From assembly GCF_020532555.1 (NCBI RefSeq), contig NZ_JAJBBR010000004.1:62001-126000 (forward strand): a stretch of 64,000 nt of DNA. Direction: 5' to 3'. The notes under the pieces are model-generated. The model saw only the letters and a list, made by a program, of their open reading frames with translations, searched no databases and was not told where the DNA came from. Numbering within the stretch: the first letter of the stretch is position 1; every line of letters begins with the position of its first letter. The position numbers and the translations under genes were made by a program. Shown piece by piece: positions 1-11,995 of this stretch. Source of the stretch: Microvirga lenta (GTDB taxonomy: Bacteria; Pseudomonadota; Alphaproteobacteria; Rhizobiales; Beijerinckiaceae).

Positions 1-1809
1 CCCCTCGCCCGCGCCGCCGCCGAGAAGAACCCGGAGCTTGCCGCCTTCATCGAGGAGTGCAAGCGCATCGGCACCGCGCAGGAAGCCATCGAGAAGGCCG
101 AGAAGCTCGGCTTCGACACGGGCGTGCGCGCGCAGCACCCGTTCGATCCGAACTGGACGCTGCCGGTCTACGTGGCGAACTTCATCCTGATGGAATACGG
201 CACGGGCGCGATCTTCGGCTGCCCGGCGCACGACCAGCGCGACCTCGATTTCGTCAACAAGTACGGCCTGGGCAACACGCCCGTGGTTTGCCCGCCCGAC
301 ACGGATCCGGCTTCCTTCGTGATCACCGACACCGCCTATGACGGCGAGGGCCGGATGATCAATTCCCGCTTCCTCGATGGGCTCACCATCGCGGAGGCGA
401 AGGAGGAGGTCGCCCGCCGCCTGGAGAGCGAAACCCGCGACAACCGGCCGGTGGCCGAGCGCAAGGTGAATTTCCGCCTGCGCGACTGGGGCATCTCGCG
501 CCAGCGCTACTGGGGCTGCCCGATCCCGATCATCCATTGCGAAGCCTGCGGCGTGGTGCCCGTCCCGAAGGACCAGCTCCCGGTGGTGCTGCCCGAGGAC
601 GTGTCCTTCGACGTGCCGGGCAACCCGCTCGACCGGCACCCGACCTGGAAGCACGTGGACTGCCCGCAATGCGGCGGTAAGGCCCGGCGCGAGACGGACA
701 CCATGGACACCTTCGTGGATTCGTCCTGGTATTTCGCCCGCTTCACCGACCCGACCCTGGAGACCGAGCCGACGGACCGCGCCACGGTCGATTCCTGGCT
801 GCCGGTGGACCAGTATATCGGCGGCATCGAGCACGCGATCCTGCACCTGCTCTATTCGCGCTTCTTCACCCGCGCGATGAAGAAGACCGGCCATGCCGGT
901 CTCGACGAGCCCTTCGCCGGCCTGTTCACGCAGGGCATGGTGGTGCACGAGACCTACAAGGATGAAAGCGGCGCCTGGGTGCTTCCGGGCGACGTGCGCA
1001 TCGAATCCGACGGCGCGGCTCGCCGGGCCTTCCACGTGACGACCGGCGCCCCGATCGAGATCGGCTCGATCGAGAAGATGTCGAAGTCGAAGAAGAACAC
1101 CGTGGACCCGGACGAGATCATCGCCTCCTACGGCGCGGACACGGCCCGCTGGTTCATGCTGTCCGACTCTCCCCCTGAGCGCGACGTGATCTGGACCGAG
1201 GAGGGCGTGCAGGGCGCGGGCCGCTTCGTCCAGCGCGTGTGGCGTCTGGTGGGCGAAATCGCGGACCGGAAGACGGGCGGCAACAATGCCGCTGCGGAAG
1301 GACCCATCGGCATCGCCGTGCGCAAGGCCGCGCACAAGGCGCTGGCGGCGGTCGAGGAGGATGTGGAGCGCCTGCGCTTCAACCGCTGCGTCGCCCATCT
1401 CTACGAACTCGCCAACAGCCTGCAGGACCTGGCCAACCAGGCGAAGGGCGCCGACGAGCCGGGCCTCTCGGCGGCCTTCGGCGAGGCCGGCCGCATCTTC
1501 GTGCAGCTGCTCGCTCCGATGATGCCGCATCTGGCGGAGGAATGCTGGGAGGCCCTGGGCGAACAGGGCCTCGCGGCCGACACCGCATGGCCGCAGGTCG
1601 AGCGCGCGCTCCTGGTCGAGGATACCGTCACCCTGCCCGTCCAGGTCAACGGCAAGAAGCGGGCCGACGTCACCGTGGCCCGCGATGCGGATCAGGCCGC
1701 CATCGAGGCTGCCGTGCTCTCGCTTGAAGCGGTGCAAAAGGCTATGGAAGGAAAGCCTGCCCGCAAGATCATCGTCGTTCCGCAGAGGATCGTGAATGTC
1801 GTCGCTTAA
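1..1809 (+). CDS. leuS: Leucine--tRNA ligase (5' truncated by window edge)
   Basis: Charges tRNA-Leu with leucine in the cytoplasm. The reading frame is open from base 1, so about 602 C-terminal residues of a protein usually near 870 are present and the real start lies outside. Visible are the end of the editing domain, the conserved segment around [13 protein letters not shown], the class I signature KMSKS at 1075-1089, the anticodon-binding helical domain and the C-terminal VNGKKR-type domain. The stop at 1807 overlaps the start of lptE by 14 bases, so the two are probably co-transcribed and translationally coupled. Identification is secure. Confidence 0.97.
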   Translation, partial: PLARAAAEKNPELAAFIEECKRIGTAQEAIEKAEKLGFDTGVRAQHPFDPNWTLPVYVANFILMEYGTGAIFGCPAHDQRDLDFVNKYGLGNTPVVCPPDTDPASFVITDTAYDGEGRMINSRFLDGLTIAEAKEEVARRLESETRDNRPVAERKVNFRLRDWGISRQRYWGCPIPIIHCEACGVVPVPKDQLPVVLPEDVSFDVPGNPLDRHPTWKHVDCPQCGGKARRETDTMDTFVDSSWYFARFTDPTLETEPTDRATVDSWLPVDQYIGGIEHAILHLLYSRFFTRAMKKTGHAGLDEPFAGLFTQGMVVHETYKDESGAWVLPGDVRIESDGAARRAFHVTTGAPIEIGSIEKMSKSKKNTVDPDEIIASYGADTARWFMLSDSPPERDVIWTEEGVQGAGRFVQRVWRLVGEIADRKTGGNNAAAEGPIGIAVRKAAHKALAAVEEDVERLRFNRCVAHLYELANSLQDLANQAKGADEPGLSAAFGEAGRIFVQLLAPMMPHLAEECWEALGEQGLAADTAWPQVERALLVEDTVTLPVQVNGKKRADVTVARDADQAAIEAAVLSLEAVQKAMEGKPARKIIVVPQRIVNVVA

Positions 1810-2329
1810 TTTCAAAGGCTTTGCCCGCGTCGCTCTCGTCGCGGGCCTCTCTCTCGGCCTGTCCGCCTGCTTCCGTCCCCTCTACGGCCCGACCGCGTCC
1901 GGCCAGCAGCTTCAGGATGCTCTCGCGGCGATCGAGATCCCCGAGATCACGTGGCCGGAGCCGCGGGCCCGCTTCGCGCATTACCTGCGCAGCGAGCTGA
2001 TCTTTGCGCTGAACGGTTCCGGCGCGGAGGTTCCCAAGCGTTATGTCCTGACCCTGTCCTACAATCAGGGCCTGACGACGCCTATCGTCGACACGGAATC
2101 GGGCCGCGCCCTCTCGGCGACGATCACCGGCAACCTCACCTATACCCTGAAGGCGAAGGACGGCTCGCAGGTCGTCGCCACGGGCGTGGCCACGGCCTAT
2201 GCCTCCTACGACCGCTTCCAGCAGCGCTTCGCCACCGTCCGCGCCGCCCGCGATGCGGAGATCAGGCTGGCCAAGACCCTAGCGGAGCAGGTCAGGACCC
2301 GGCTGTCGGCGGCCCTCACCCGCACCTGA
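1796..2329 (+). CDS. lptE: LPS-assembly lipoprotein LptE
   Basis: 177 residues. LptE plugs the LptD barrel in the outer membrane and helps deliver lipopolysaccharide to the cell surface. The N terminus has a short charged region, a hydrophobic stretch and a lipobox L22-S-A-C25, followed by FRPLYGP, typical of alphaproteobacterial LptE. The remainder fits the family's small alpha/beta fold in length. The ATG lies inside the end of leuS and the gene is followed six bases later by holA. The leuS-lptE-holA order is, as I recall, conserved in Hyphomicrobiales and supports the call, because sequence similarity within LptE is weak. Confidence 0.88.
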   Translation: MSSLNFKGFARVALVAGLSLGLSACFRPLYGPTASGQQLQDALAAIEIPEITWPEPRARFAHYLRSELIFALNGSGAEVPKRYVLTLSYNQGLTTPIVDTESGRALSATITGNLTYTLKAKDGSQVVATGVATAYASYDRFQQRFATVRAARDAEIRLAKTLAEQVRTRLSAALTRT

Positions 2330-2335
2330 CGCCCG

Positions 2336-3355
2336 ATGGTGGCGGTCAAAGCCGGTGACGTGGAAGGGGCGCTGCGGCGCCCGGATCCGCGCATCGGCGT
2401 CTTCCTGTTCTACGGACCGGATGTGGGGCTGATCAATGAGCGGGCGCGGGCGCTCGCCGAACGCTCCGTGCCGGACCCGACCGATCCGTTCCAGCTGATC
2501 CGCATCGACGGCGACGACATCGCGGCCGATCCCGGCCGCCTTGCGGACGAGGCCGGCACCATGGGCCTGTTCGGCGGCAAGCGCGCGCTGTGGATCAAGA
2601 GCACCTCGCGCAACATCGCGCCCGCCGTGGACGTGGTGCTCAAGGGCGAGCTGCAGGACACCGTCATCGTCATCGAGGGCGGCGACCTGCAGAAATCCTC
2701 GCCGCTGCGCACCCTGTGCGAGCGCTCTCCGAAAGCGCTCGCCCTCCCCTGCTATGCCGATACGGGCCGCGACCTCGGCGCGGTGGTGGACGAAACCCTC
2801 AAGAGCAACGGGTTCTCCATCGGCCGCGAGGCCAGGACCGCCCTCCTGGCGAGCCTCGGCGGCGACCGTCTCGCCACCCGGGGCGAGCTGGCGAAGCTGA
2901 TGCTCTATGCCCGCGGCCAGAGTGAGATCACCCTGGCGGACGTGGACGCGATCATGAGCGACGTGTCGAGCCTCGCCATGGATTCGGTGGTCGACGCCGC
3001 CTTCGCGGGCGACGGGGCGGGCCTCGAGATCGGCTCCCGCCGCCTTGCCGCCGAGGGCGTGAACGCCTCCACGGTGCTCGGGGCGGCCCTGCGCCATGCC
3101 CTGATGCTGCTGCCGGCCCGGCTTTCCATCGAGGAAGGCCGCCCCGTCGGGGCGGTGGTCGAGGGCATGCGCGCCCTGCATTTCCGGCGCAAGCCCCTGA
3201 TCGAGCGCCATCTCCAGCGCTGGACCTCCGACAGCCTCAAGCAGGCCATCGCTCAGCTGCAGCAGAGCCTTCTCGACACGCGGCGCCTGTCCCATCTCGA
3301 CGACACCATCGCGGCCAAGACCCTGCTCGATTTGGCACGGGCCGCGCGGCGATAA
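2336..3355 (+). CDS. holA: DNA polymerase III subunit delta
   Basis: 339 residues, the usual length for HolA. Delta is the clamp-loader subunit that opens the beta sliding clamp. The N-terminal AAA-like fold begins with a segment around FLFYGPDVGLINERA and lacks a functional Walker A motif, as expected for delta. A C-terminal helical collar follows. It is last in the rightward leuS-lptE-holA run; the next gene is on the other strand. No clear intrinsic terminator was seen between this stop and the convergent DUF1801 gene, only 13 bases away. Confidence 0.9.
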   Translation: MVAVKAGDVEGALRRPDPRIGVFLFYGPDVGLINERARALAERSVPDPTDPFQLIRIDGDDIAADPGRLADEAGTMGLFGGKRALWIKSTSRNIAPAVDVVLKGELQDTVIVIEGGDLQKSSPLRTLCERSPKALALPCYADTGRDLGAVVDETLKSNGFSIGREARTALLASLGGDRLATRGELAKLMLYARGQSEITLADVDAIMSDVSSLAMDSVVDAAFAGDGAGLEIGSRRLAAEGVNASTVLGAALRHALMLLPARLSIEEGRPVGAVVEGMRALHFRRKPLIERHLQRWTSDSLKQAIAQLQQSLLDTRRLSHLDDTIAAKTLLDLARAARR

Positions 3356-3368
3356 GGGGCCCCCGCGC

Positions 3369-3827
3369 TCAGCTCGCCGGCCGCCTGTGATATGTCAGCG
3401 CCATTGCAACACAATGCTTGAAAGCTTCCAGAGGCAACTCATCGTCCGCAGATAGAACGATGGCGCGGTTGCCCTGAAATGAAAACTCGCGGGGGTAAAG
3501 TTCTCGGAACGTCGCGACGAGAGTGGTCTGGCAATGAAAGTACGCTGCGTATCTTGATGCAGAGCCTTTGACAGAATCGATCCTGATCGTGGTTCCTGTC
3601 CGCGGCCTAACAGGCAGATAGGCAGGCTGCCCCCACTTCAGGGTTTCCAGTAATTCCCCGACGCCGCTGGTTTCCCGAGCTGTCGCGAAGATGATATCGC
3701 GAAGCCTCAGCAATGGCTTTCGGACAGGGGCGGGATAGGAGTTGAAGGTAGCTTCGATCTGGGGATCGCTGAAGGCTGCTGTCACAGACCACCCGGCAAG
3801 TTGCTGGCGCAAATTTCCATGCGCCAC
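3369..3827 (-). CDS. DUF1801 domain protein
   Basis: 152 residues starting at a GTG. Residues about 25-140 resemble the DUF1801 (YdhG-like) fold, with YPAPVRKPLLRLRDII and the segment LKWGQPAYLP that corresponds to the family's ALKWGxPxY motif. The fold is shared with frataxin-like proteins; biochemical function is not established. Base composition differs sharply from its neighbours: I counted about 54% GC over 3421-3540 against about 80% over 3001-3060. It sits between holA and parB, which are usually adjacent in related genomes, so it looks like a recent acquisition. The start is uncertain because no good ribosome-binding site precedes the GTG. Confidence 0.7.
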   Translation of the reverse strand: MAHGNLRQQLAGWSVTAAFSDPQIEATFNSYPAPVRKPLLRLRDIIFATARETSGVGELLETLKWGQPAYLPVRPRTGTTIRIDSVKGSASRYAAYFHCQTTLVATFRELYPREFSFQGNRAIVLSADDELPLEAFKHCVAMALTYHRRPAS

Positions 3828-3927
3828 TCGGACACCAAGTCAGTCTAGGCTGCAACATTCTTTCGCGCCATCCGCGAAAATGCACTGAGCAAAAGAACTG
3901 ACCCGATCTGCTCACGGAGCGATCTCA

Positions 3928-3953
3928 GCCCTTCTCACGGAGGTGAGAAGGGC
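3928..3953 (-). terminator. Strong hairpin downstream of parB
   Basis: A perfect 11-bp inverted repeat, gcccttctcac/gtgagaagggc, encloses a 4-base loop. It lies 87 bases past the parB stop in the direction of parAB transcription, within the 212-base gap before the DUF1801 gene. No T tract follows on the minus strand, so it may be an mRNA-stabilising or Rho-assisted end rather than a classical terminator. Confidence 0.4.
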
Positions 3954-4039
3954 CCGCAGCAGGGTGCCTGACGGCTTTTCTTCAGCTTACGGTTGGTGGA
4001 GCGATCAGCGCCGTACCTTTCGCTCCATAAGGTGTCGAT

Positions 4040-4915
4040 TTAGGGATTCAACCGCCGGCACAGCCCGTCGAGCTGCTCCAGGGTCTTGTAGCGGATGCGC
4101 AGCTCGCCGCCCTGCCCCTTGTGATCGATGGCGACCGAGAGGCCGAGCACGTCCTGGAGCGCCTTTTCGAGGGCGCGGGTGTCCGGGTCCTTCACGGGCT
4201 TGGCGGCCGACTTGGTCTCCAGCTTCGGCGGCTTGCCCTGGTCGCCCTGGGCGATCTCCTCGACCTGGCGCACACTGAGGCCCTGTTCGAGGATCTGCTT
4301 GGCGACCCGCTGCGGATCGCTCACCGCCAGAAGCGCGCGGCCGTGGCCTGCCGTGATCTGCCGGTCGACCAGCAGCTTCTTCACCGGCGGCGGCAGATCG
4401 CTGAGGCGCATCATGTTGGCGATGTGGCTGCGGCTCTTGCCGATGATCTTGGAGAGGTTTTCCTGGGTGTAGGAGAACTCGGCCATGAGCCGGGAATAGC
4501 CCTCCGCCTCCTCGATGGGATTGAGGTCGGCGCGCTGGACGTTTTCCAGGATCGCGTATTCGAGCGAGGTCTTGTCGTCGATCTCGACGATCACCACCGG
4601 CACCTCGTGCAGGCCCGCCACCTGGGCCGCCCGCCAGCGGCGCTCGCCGGCGACGATCTCGTAGGCGTCCGGCGTGTTCGCCAGGGGCCGGACCACGATG
4701 GGCTGGATGATGCCGCGGTCCTTGATCGACTGCGACAGCTCCTTGAGCTCGCTGTCCTCGAAAACCTTTCGCGGGTTGCGCGGGTTCGGACGCAGGAACT
4801 CGACCGGGACCTTGCGCTGCCCCCGGCCGCGCTCCACCACCGTCATCTCGTCGCCGACCTCTCCGATGAGAGCCGCCAATCCTCGTCCCAAGCGCGACTT
4901 GCCTTCGTCTGCCAT
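4040..4915 (-). CDS. parB: Chromosome-partitioning protein ParB
   Basis: 291 residues, a CTP-dependent DNA clamp that loads at parS and organises origin segregation. Seen: N-terminal ParA-interacting segment (residues 1-25, LGRGLAALIGE), the NPRNPRK motif near 44-50, the CTP-binding box GERRWRA at 90-96, ENVQRADLN near 124-132, a helix-turn-helix near 149-172 and a C-terminal dimerisation domain (about 240-291). It follows parA by 25 bases and is the last gene of the leftward mnmG-rsmG-parA-parB run. Its cognate sites are visible at 6350-6365 and 8349-8364. Confidence 0.97.
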   Translation of the reverse strand: MADEGKSRLGRGLAALIGEVGDEMTVVERGRGQRKVPVEFLRPNPRNPRKVFEDSELKELSQSIKDRGIIQPIVVRPLANTPDAYEIVAGERRWRAAQVAGLHEVPVVIVEIDDKTSLEYAILENVQRADLNPIEEAEGYSRLMAEFSYTQENLSKIIGKSRSHIANMMRLSDLPPPVKKLLVDRQITAGHGRALLAVSDPQRVAKQILEQGLSVRQVEEIAQGDQGKPPKLETKSAAKPVKDPDTRALEKALQDVLGLSVAIDHKGQGGELRIRYKTLEQLDGLCRRLNP

Positions 4916-4940
4916 GTTGTCTCTCGGATGTGTTCAGGAA

Positions 4941-5774
4941 TCAGGCGGCGCGCAGGGCGCGCTCCCGTTGGATGATTTCGGAGGCGAGGCGCAGGTAGGC
5001 CTGCGAGCCGGCGCATTTCAGGTCGTAGAGCAGAACCGGCTTGCCGTGGGACGGCGCCTCGGAGACGCGCACGTTGCGCGGGATCATGGTCTCGTAGACC
5101 TTGCTGCCCATGAACTGGCGTACGTCGGCCACCACCTGCCCGGACAGGTTGTTGCGCGGGTCGAACATGGTCAGCACGACACCGTGGATGGTCAGCTTCG
5201 GATTGAGCGCCGAACGGACCTGTTCGACCGTCTTCAGCAGCTGACTGAGACCTTCCAGAGCGAAGAATTCGCATTGGAGGGGCACCAGAACCGCGTCAGC
5301 AGCGGTCAAGGCATTGATGGTCAAAAGATTCAGCGAAGGCGGGCAATCGATCAAAATATAGGTAAAAGGTTTGGTTACGTCCGGGCCCTTCAGAGCGGCA
5401 ATCGCGTTCTTGAGCCGGTGAGCCCGGTCCTTCTCGCTCGCGATCTCCAACTCGACGCCGAGCAGGTCGAGAGTGGACGGGGCGACGAACAGGCCGGGCA
5501 CCACGGTCTCGGTGATGGCGCTGTCGAGAGAGGCCTCGCCGCTCAGCACGTGATAGGTCGAGACGCGCCGACTCTTGCGGTCGATGCCGAGACCGGTCGA
5601 AGCGTTGCCCTGCGGGTCGAGGTCGACGATCAGAACCTTCTCGCCGATCGCCGCCAGCGCGGTGCCGAGATTGATGGCGGTGGTGGTCTTGCCGACGCCG
5701 CCCTTCTGATTGGCAAGCACCAGAATGCGAGGCTTAGCCGGCGCTCCTGGGGCGGATCCGCTGCGGTCGGTCAT
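4941..5774 (-). CDS. parA: Chromosome-partitioning ATPase ParA (Soj)
   Basis: 277 residues. ParA is a Walker ATPase that binds DNA non-specifically and drives movement of the ParB-parS complex. A deviant Walker A motif KGGVGKTT lies at residues 24-31, followed by VDLDPQGNASTGLG and the Walker B-like ILIDCPPSLNLLT. It lacks the N-terminal helix-turn-helix of plasmid type Ia ParA, which fits the chromosomal Soj class. The start overlaps the rsmG stop by four bases (5771-5774), implying translational coupling. Confidence 0.97.
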   Translation of the reverse strand: MTDRSGSAPGAPAKPRILVLANQKGGVGKTTTAINLGTALAAIGEKVLIVDLDPQGNASTGLGIDRKSRRVSTYHVLSGEASLDSAITETVVPGLFVAPSTLDLLGVELEIASEKDRAHRLKNAIAALKGPDVTKPFTYILIDCPPSLNLLTINALTAADAVLVPLQCEFFALEGLSQLLKTVEQVRSALNPKLTIHGVVLTMFDPRNNLSGQVVADVRQFMGSKVYETMIPRNVRVSEAPSHGKPVLLYDLKCAGSQAYLRLASEIIQRERALRAA

Positions 5775-6415
5775 GATGATAGGCTCTCAATGGAGGTGAT
5801 GCGAAGAATCCTGGCTTCGGAATCGGTCCGGCTTGGCAGGATCTCGACATCGAATGTCCACGATTTCCGGGCCTCGGTCAATTCAATCTCGGCATCCCGG
5901 CCCTTGGGGAACAGGCCCATTGTCCCCGCTTTCAACAGCGGCGCGGTCCAGTCCAGCAGGTTGGCGAGGGACGCAAGAGCCCGGGCCGAGACCACGTCGG
6001 CCTGGCCCACGAACCGGGGAACGACCGTTTCCAAGCGGGCTTCATGCACGGTGGCGTTCGCACCGGTCAGGCGCGCGATGTGGCGCAGGAAGGCGCATTT
6101 GCGGGAATTGCTCTCGACCAGGTCCACCTTCAGGCCCCGCTCCTGCCCGGCGACAGCGAGCACCAGTCCGGGAAAGCCGGCGCCGGAGCCGAGGTCGAGC
6201 CAGGTCCGCGCCTGGGGAGCAAGCGCGAGGAGCTGCAGCGAATCGACGATATGACGATCCCAGATCTGGTCCAGGGTCGCCGGGCCGACGAGATTCTTGA
6301 TCGCCTGCCAGCGGCGGAGCTCCCGCTCAAGCAGGGCGAGCTTCTCGGATGTTTCACGTGAAACATCGAAGGCGTCGAGAAGTCCGGAGCGGGGGGAGGA
6401 TGCGGATGTCGTCAT
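5771..6415 (-). CDS. rsmG: 16S rRNA (guanine527-N7)-methyltransferase RsmG
   Basis: 214 residues. RsmG (GidB) methylates G527 of 16S rRNA with S-adenosylmethionine. The SAM-binding motif [12 protein letters not shown] is at about residues 73-84, with the RNPVGP-like segment [20 protein letters not shown] before it. Codons 17-22 (DVSRET) are encoded by a perfect parS palindrome, so this N-terminal stretch is under DNA-site as well as protein constraint. It overlaps mnmG by four bases and parA by four. Confidence 0.96.
   Translation of the reverse strand: MTTSASSPRSGLLDAFDVSRETSEKLALLERELRRWQAIKNLVGPATLDQIWDRHIVDSLQLLALAPQARTWLDLGSGAGFPGLVLAVAGQERGLKVDLVESNSRKCAFLRHIARLTGANATVHEARLETVVPRFVGQADVVSARALASLANLLDWTAPLLKAGTMGLFPKGRDAEIELTEARKSWTFDVEILPSRTDSEARILRITSIESLSS
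6350..6365. promoter_or_regulatory. parS centromere site (perfect) inside rsmG
   Basis: tgtttcacgtgaaaca, a perfect 16-bp palindrome identical to the classical bacterial parS consensus, recognised by ParB. It lies within rsmG codons 17-22, about 1.4 kb from parB and about 11 kb from the candidate oriC at 17.4-17.8 kb. Confidence 0.93.
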
Positions 6416-8292
6416 GCCACCGGGTCCAGACCGGCCTTGGTGCCGGAGAGCTTCTTCGCATGGGCGGCTAGCAGGGTCAGGGCCGCGGGCGTGATCCCCT
6501 CGATACGCGCCGCCTGTCCCAGGGTGGCGGGACGGACCAGATCGAGCTTGGCCTTGATCTCGTTCGACAGGCCCGGCAGGGACCGGAAGTCCAGACTTTC
6601 TTCCAGCACGATGCTCTCGTCGCGGCGATAGGCGGCGATATCCGCCTGCTGCCGGTCCATATAGACCGCGTAGGTGGCGTCGGTTTCCAGCCGCTCCTGC
6701 ACCGGCGGCGACACCCGGCCGAGCTCAGGCCACACCCGGACCAGATCGGCCCAGCCGATGGTCGGGTAGGAGAGAAGCTGATAGGCGGACCGGCGAATGC
6801 CGTCCTGGTTCAGCTCCAGCCCGTGCCTTGCCGCTTCCTTCGGCGTCACCGTCAGGGTCTGGAGCCGCTCCGACACGGCCTGGATCTCCTCCCGAGAGCG
6901 TGCGAAATGCGCCGCCCGTTCCGGACCGACGCAGCCGAGATCGAGGCCCTTGCCCGTCAGCCGCTCATCCGCGTTGTCGATGCGCAGGCTCAGCCGGTAC
7001 TCGGAGCGGGAGGTGAACATGCGGTAGGGCTCACTCACCCCCCGCGTAATCAGGTCGTCGATCAGCACGCCGATATAGGATTCGGCCCGGTCGAACACGG
7101 CGCCGTCCTGGCCGGCGGCCCGGCGGGCGGCGTTCAGTCCCGCCACGAGCCCCTGAGCCGCCGCCTCCTCGTAGCCGGTCGTGCCGTTGATCTGGCCGGC
7201 GAGGAAGAGGCCGCGCACCATCTTGGTTTCGAGGCTCGGCGTCAGGTTGCGCGGGTCGATATAGTCGTATTCGATGGCATAGCCCGGCTGGAGCATCCGC
7301 ACCTTCTCCAGGCCCGGGATCTGCGGCAGCAGCGCGAGCTGCACATCCTCGGGCAGGGAGGTCGAGATCCCGTTCGGATAGACGGTGATGTCGTCGAGGC
7401 CTTCCGGCTCGAGGAAGATCTGGTGCCCTTCCCGGTCGGCGAAGCGCACAACCTTATCCTCGATGGACGGGCAATAGCGCGGCCCTCTCCCCTGGATATC
7501 GCCCGAATAGATGGGCGCCCGGTGGAGGTTGTCGCGGATAAGCGCATGGACCGCGGCCGTGGTGCGGGTGATGCCGCACTCGATCTGGGGCGTCGTGATC
7601 CGCGTCGTCAGGAGGGAGAACGGCACCGGCTCGTCGTCGGCGGCCTGCTTGTCGATGCCGGCCCAGTCGATGGTCCGGCCGTCCAGGCGCGGCGGCGTCC
7701 CGGTCTTGAGCCGGCCGAGGGAGAAGCCCAGGCGCTGGAACGTCTTCGGCAGACCCAGGGAAGGGCGCTCGCCCATGCGGCCGGCGGGGATCTTCCGCTC
7801 GCCGATATGGATCAGTCCGGAGAGGAACGTGCCCGTGGTCAGGACCACGGCGCCCGTGGGGAGCTCGCGTCCGTCGGCGAGCTTAAGTCCCGTGACCCGG
7901 CTGCCCTCCACCAGGATGTCGTCGGCCTCGCCTTCGACGATGGTGAGGTTCGGCGTCCGGGACAGCTCGGCCTGCATGGCGCGGGCATAGAGCTTCCGGT
8001 CGGCCTGGGTGCGCGGTCCGCGCACCGCCGGTCCCTTGCGCCGGTTGAGCAGCCGGAACTGGATGCCGGCCCGGTCGGCGACCCGGCCCATGACCCCGTC
8101 GAGCGCGTCGATCTCGCGGACCAGATGCCCCTTGCCGAGGCCACCGATGGCAGGGTTGCAGGACATGACGCCGATGGTCGAGGCCTTGTGGGTGACGAGC
8201 GCCGTGCGGGCGCCCATGCGTGCGGAAGCCGCCGCGGCCTCGGCCCCGGCATGTCCGCCGCCGACAATGATCACGTCGAAAACTTGATTCAT
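6412..8292 (-). CDS. mnmG: tRNA uridine-5-carboxymethylaminomethyl modification enzyme MnmG (GidA)
   Basis: 626 residues from the ATG at 8292, which has GGAGAG just upstream; an in-frame start 18 codons earlier lacks family support. MnmG is the FAD- and folate-dependent partner of MnmE that makes cmnm5U at the tRNA wobble position. The dinucleotide-binding motif GGGHAGAE is at residues 11-18. Other GidA signatures include [17 protein letters not shown] residues mid-protein and the helical C-terminal domain. It is separated from mnmE by 186 bases carrying parS and overlaps rsmG by four. Confidence 0.97.
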   Translation of the reverse strand: MNQVFDVIIVGGGHAGAEAAAASARMGARTALVTHKASTIGVMSCNPAIGGLGKGHLVREIDALDGVMGRVADRAGIQFRLLNRRKGPAVRGPRTQADRKLYARAMQAELSRTPNLTIVEGEADDILVEGSRVTGLKLADGRELPTGAVVLTTGTFLSGLIHIGERKIPAGRMGERPSLGLPKTFQRLGFSLGRLKTGTPPRLDGRTIDWAGIDKQAADDEPVPFSLLTTRITTPQIECGITRTTAAVHALIRDNLHRAPIYSGDIQGRGPRYCPSIEDKVVRFADREGHQIFLEPEGLDDITVYPNGISTSLPEDVQLALLPQIPGLEKVRMLQPGYAIEYDYIDPRNLTPSLETKMVRGLFLAGQINGTTGYEEAAAQGLVAGLNAARRAAGQDGAVFDRAESYIGVLIDDLITRGVSEPYRMFTSRSEYRLSLRIDNADERLTGKGLDLGCVGPERAAHFARSREEIQAVSERLQTLTVTPKEAARHGLELNQDGIRRSAYQLLSYPTIGWADLVRVWPELGRVSPPVQERLETDATYAVYMDRQQADIAAYRRDESIVLEESLDFRSLPGLSNEIKAKLDLVRPATLGQAARIEGITPAALTLLAAHAKKLSGTKAGLDPVA

Positions 8293-8348
8293 GAGTCTCT
8301 CCAGGACAGGGCTGTAGGACCTGACGGGACCGAGGTCAAAGGGCAAAA

Positions 8349-8364
8349 TGTTTCACGTGAAACA
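8349..8364. promoter_or_regulatory. parS centromere site (perfect) between mnmG and mnmE
   Basis: A second exact tgtttcacgtgaaaca, 57 bases upstream of the mnmG start in the mnmG-mnmE gap (8293-8478). It lies 1,999 bases from the site in rsmG. The remainder of this gap shows no other feature I can name; the mnmG promoter should be here. Confidence 0.93.
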
Positions 8365-8478
8365 TCGCCCTCAGACGCCCGATCTCCACATCCTGTCCAC
8401 GGCCTGTCCCGCCGAAATGGGGTCGCTCTCCCGAGCCTTTCAACAGAGATGCTCACAGGAACGCGACCGGATGATGGC

Positions 8479-9789
8479 CTATTTTCCGATGCAGAAGCTG
8501 GAGAACAGACGGTCGAGGACGTGTTCCACATCCACACGCCCCGTGATTTCCCCCACGGCGCGCGCTGCGAGCCGCACCTCCTCGGCGATCAGCTCGAGCG
8601 GACCGGCCGAACTCATCATGGCGAGAGCCAGCGCCACCGAATCGCGGGCGCGTTCGAGCGCGCGCCGGTGCCGTTCCCGGGTGAGAACCGCATCCCCCTG
8701 CCCCAGGACCGCCTGGGCTTCGGCCTCCAGCATCCGCATCAGGTCCGGCAGCCCCGCCCCCGTGGCGGCGGAGATCGCGAGATCGGCGTCGTCCCGGTTC
8801 CGATCCACATCGACCTTGGTGGCGACCTTGAGAAGACGGCGGGCTTCCGGCGGCTCCCCCTCCCCTCCCTCGGGCGGCATCAGCCAGAGAACCAGATCCG
8901 CATCCTGCGCCCGGGCGCGGGCGCGGGACACGCCCTCCTGCTCGATGGGATCCGTGGAGTCGCGAAGCCCCGCCGTGTCCACGATCACGACCGGCAGACC
9001 GCCGAGGTCGCAATGGACCTCGATAACATCGCGCGTGGTGCCGGCGATGGGCGAGACGATGGCGACATCGCGTTGCGCGAGGGCATTCAGGAGGGTCGAC
9101 TTGCCCGCATTGGGCGGACCGGCGAGGACCACGGTCAGGCCCTCGCGCAACCGCTCGCCGCTGCGGTTCTCCAGCACCCCGTGGAAATCGTCCCGCATCC
9201 GGGCGAGCCGGCCGGTGATCTCCGTCTCCAGATCCTCCGGCACGTCGCCCTCGTCGGAGAAGTCGAGGCAGGCTTCAAGCAGGGCGAGAACCTGCAGGAT
9301 CTCCTCCCGCCAGCGCTCCGCCGCATGGCCGAGGCGTCCTTCCAGCTGGAACAGGGCCTGCCGACGCTGCGCCTCCGTCTCCGCATCGATGAGGTCCGCC
9401 AGGCCCTCGACCCGGCTCAGGTCCATGCGCCCGTTCAGGAAGGCCCGCCGGGTGAACTCCCCCGCCTCCGCGGCCCGGCATCCCTCCAGGGCGTTCAGGG
9501 CGCGCTGAACGGCCGCGCGGGTGGCAAGGCCGCCATGGATGTGCAGCTCCGCCTGATCCTCCCCGGTGAAGCTCCCGGGTCCCGGCATCCACAGAACCAG
9601 GGCCTGGTCCAGCGGCTCGCCGGAGGCGGGATCGCGCAGGATCCGCAGCACCGCCCGACGCGGGGCGGGCACGCCGCCGGCCATCGTTTCGAGGATGAAT
9701 CGACTCCGGTCCCCGCTGATCCGGATGAGGCTGACCGCCGAGCGGCCATGGCCCGAGGCGGTGGCGAAGATGGTGTCGTCCGAGCGCAT
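8479..9789 (-). CDS. mnmE: tRNA modification GTPase MnmE (TrmE)
   Basis: 436 residues. MnmE works with MnmG in wobble-uridine modification; its GTPase cycle is potassium-dependent. Domains in order: N-terminal formyl-THF-binding domain (about 1-115, starting [22 protein letters not shown]), helical domain, and a G domain with P-loop GPPNAGKS at 224-231 and DTAGLRDS as switch II. The protein ends in FCIGK, the conserved C-terminal CIGK with its catalytic cysteine. The start is clear because the N-terminal motif begins immediately. Confidence 0.97.
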   Translation of the reverse strand: MRSDDTIFATASGHGRSAVSLIRISGDRSRFILETMAGGVPAPRRAVLRILRDPASGEPLDQALVLWMPGPGSFTGEDQAELHIHGGLATRAAVQRALNALEGCRAAEAGEFTRRAFLNGRMDLSRVEGLADLIDAETEAQRRQALFQLEGRLGHAAERWREEILQVLALLEACLDFSDEGDVPEDLETEITGRLARMRDDFHGVLENRSGERLREGLTVVLAGPPNAGKSTLLNALAQRDVAIVSPIAGTTRDVIEVHCDLGGLPVVIVDTAGLRDSTDPIEQEGVSRARARAQDADLVLWLMPPEGGEGEPPEARRLLKVATKVDVDRNRDDADLAISAATGAGLPDLMRMLEAEAQAVLGQGDAVLTRERHRRALERARDSVALALAMMSSAGPLELIAEEVRLAARAVGEITGRVDVEHVLDRLFSSFCIGK

Positions 9790-9860
9790 GGGATGAACCT
9801 TAGGGGCTTGAAACGCTTGAAAAGGAGGCGGCGGCAGGATCGGCCCGGATCCGAATCGGT

Positions 9861-9876
9861 CCGTTCACGTGAAACC
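9861..9876. promoter_or_regulatory. Degenerate parS-like site
   Basis: The 10-bp palindrome ttcacgtgaa plus a following ac (9864-9875) matches the parS core, but the left end differs; four of 16 positions mismatch the consensus. It sits just upstream of the DUF255 gene and downstream of nothing transcribed toward it. It could be a weak ParB site or chance. Confidence 0.35.
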
Positions 9877-9900
9877 CGCCACCTCGTGGAGACGGCTTCG

Positions 9901-11907
<2,007 letters not shown>

Positions 11908-11995
11908 GCGGAACCGGGCACGCTCCGGAGGCTTTCACCTGTCCATCCGCGGCGCCGCATCCAGGCCCGACAACCCTCCGCCAACGGGAGCACCG

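Noticed and set aside
6823..9900. A 1,026-codon open frame on the plus strand in phase with the DUF255 gene
   Set aside because: It runs antisense through mnmG and mnmE and across parS. It is a product of high GC and the codon structure of the genes opposite; the DUF255 family begins at 9901.
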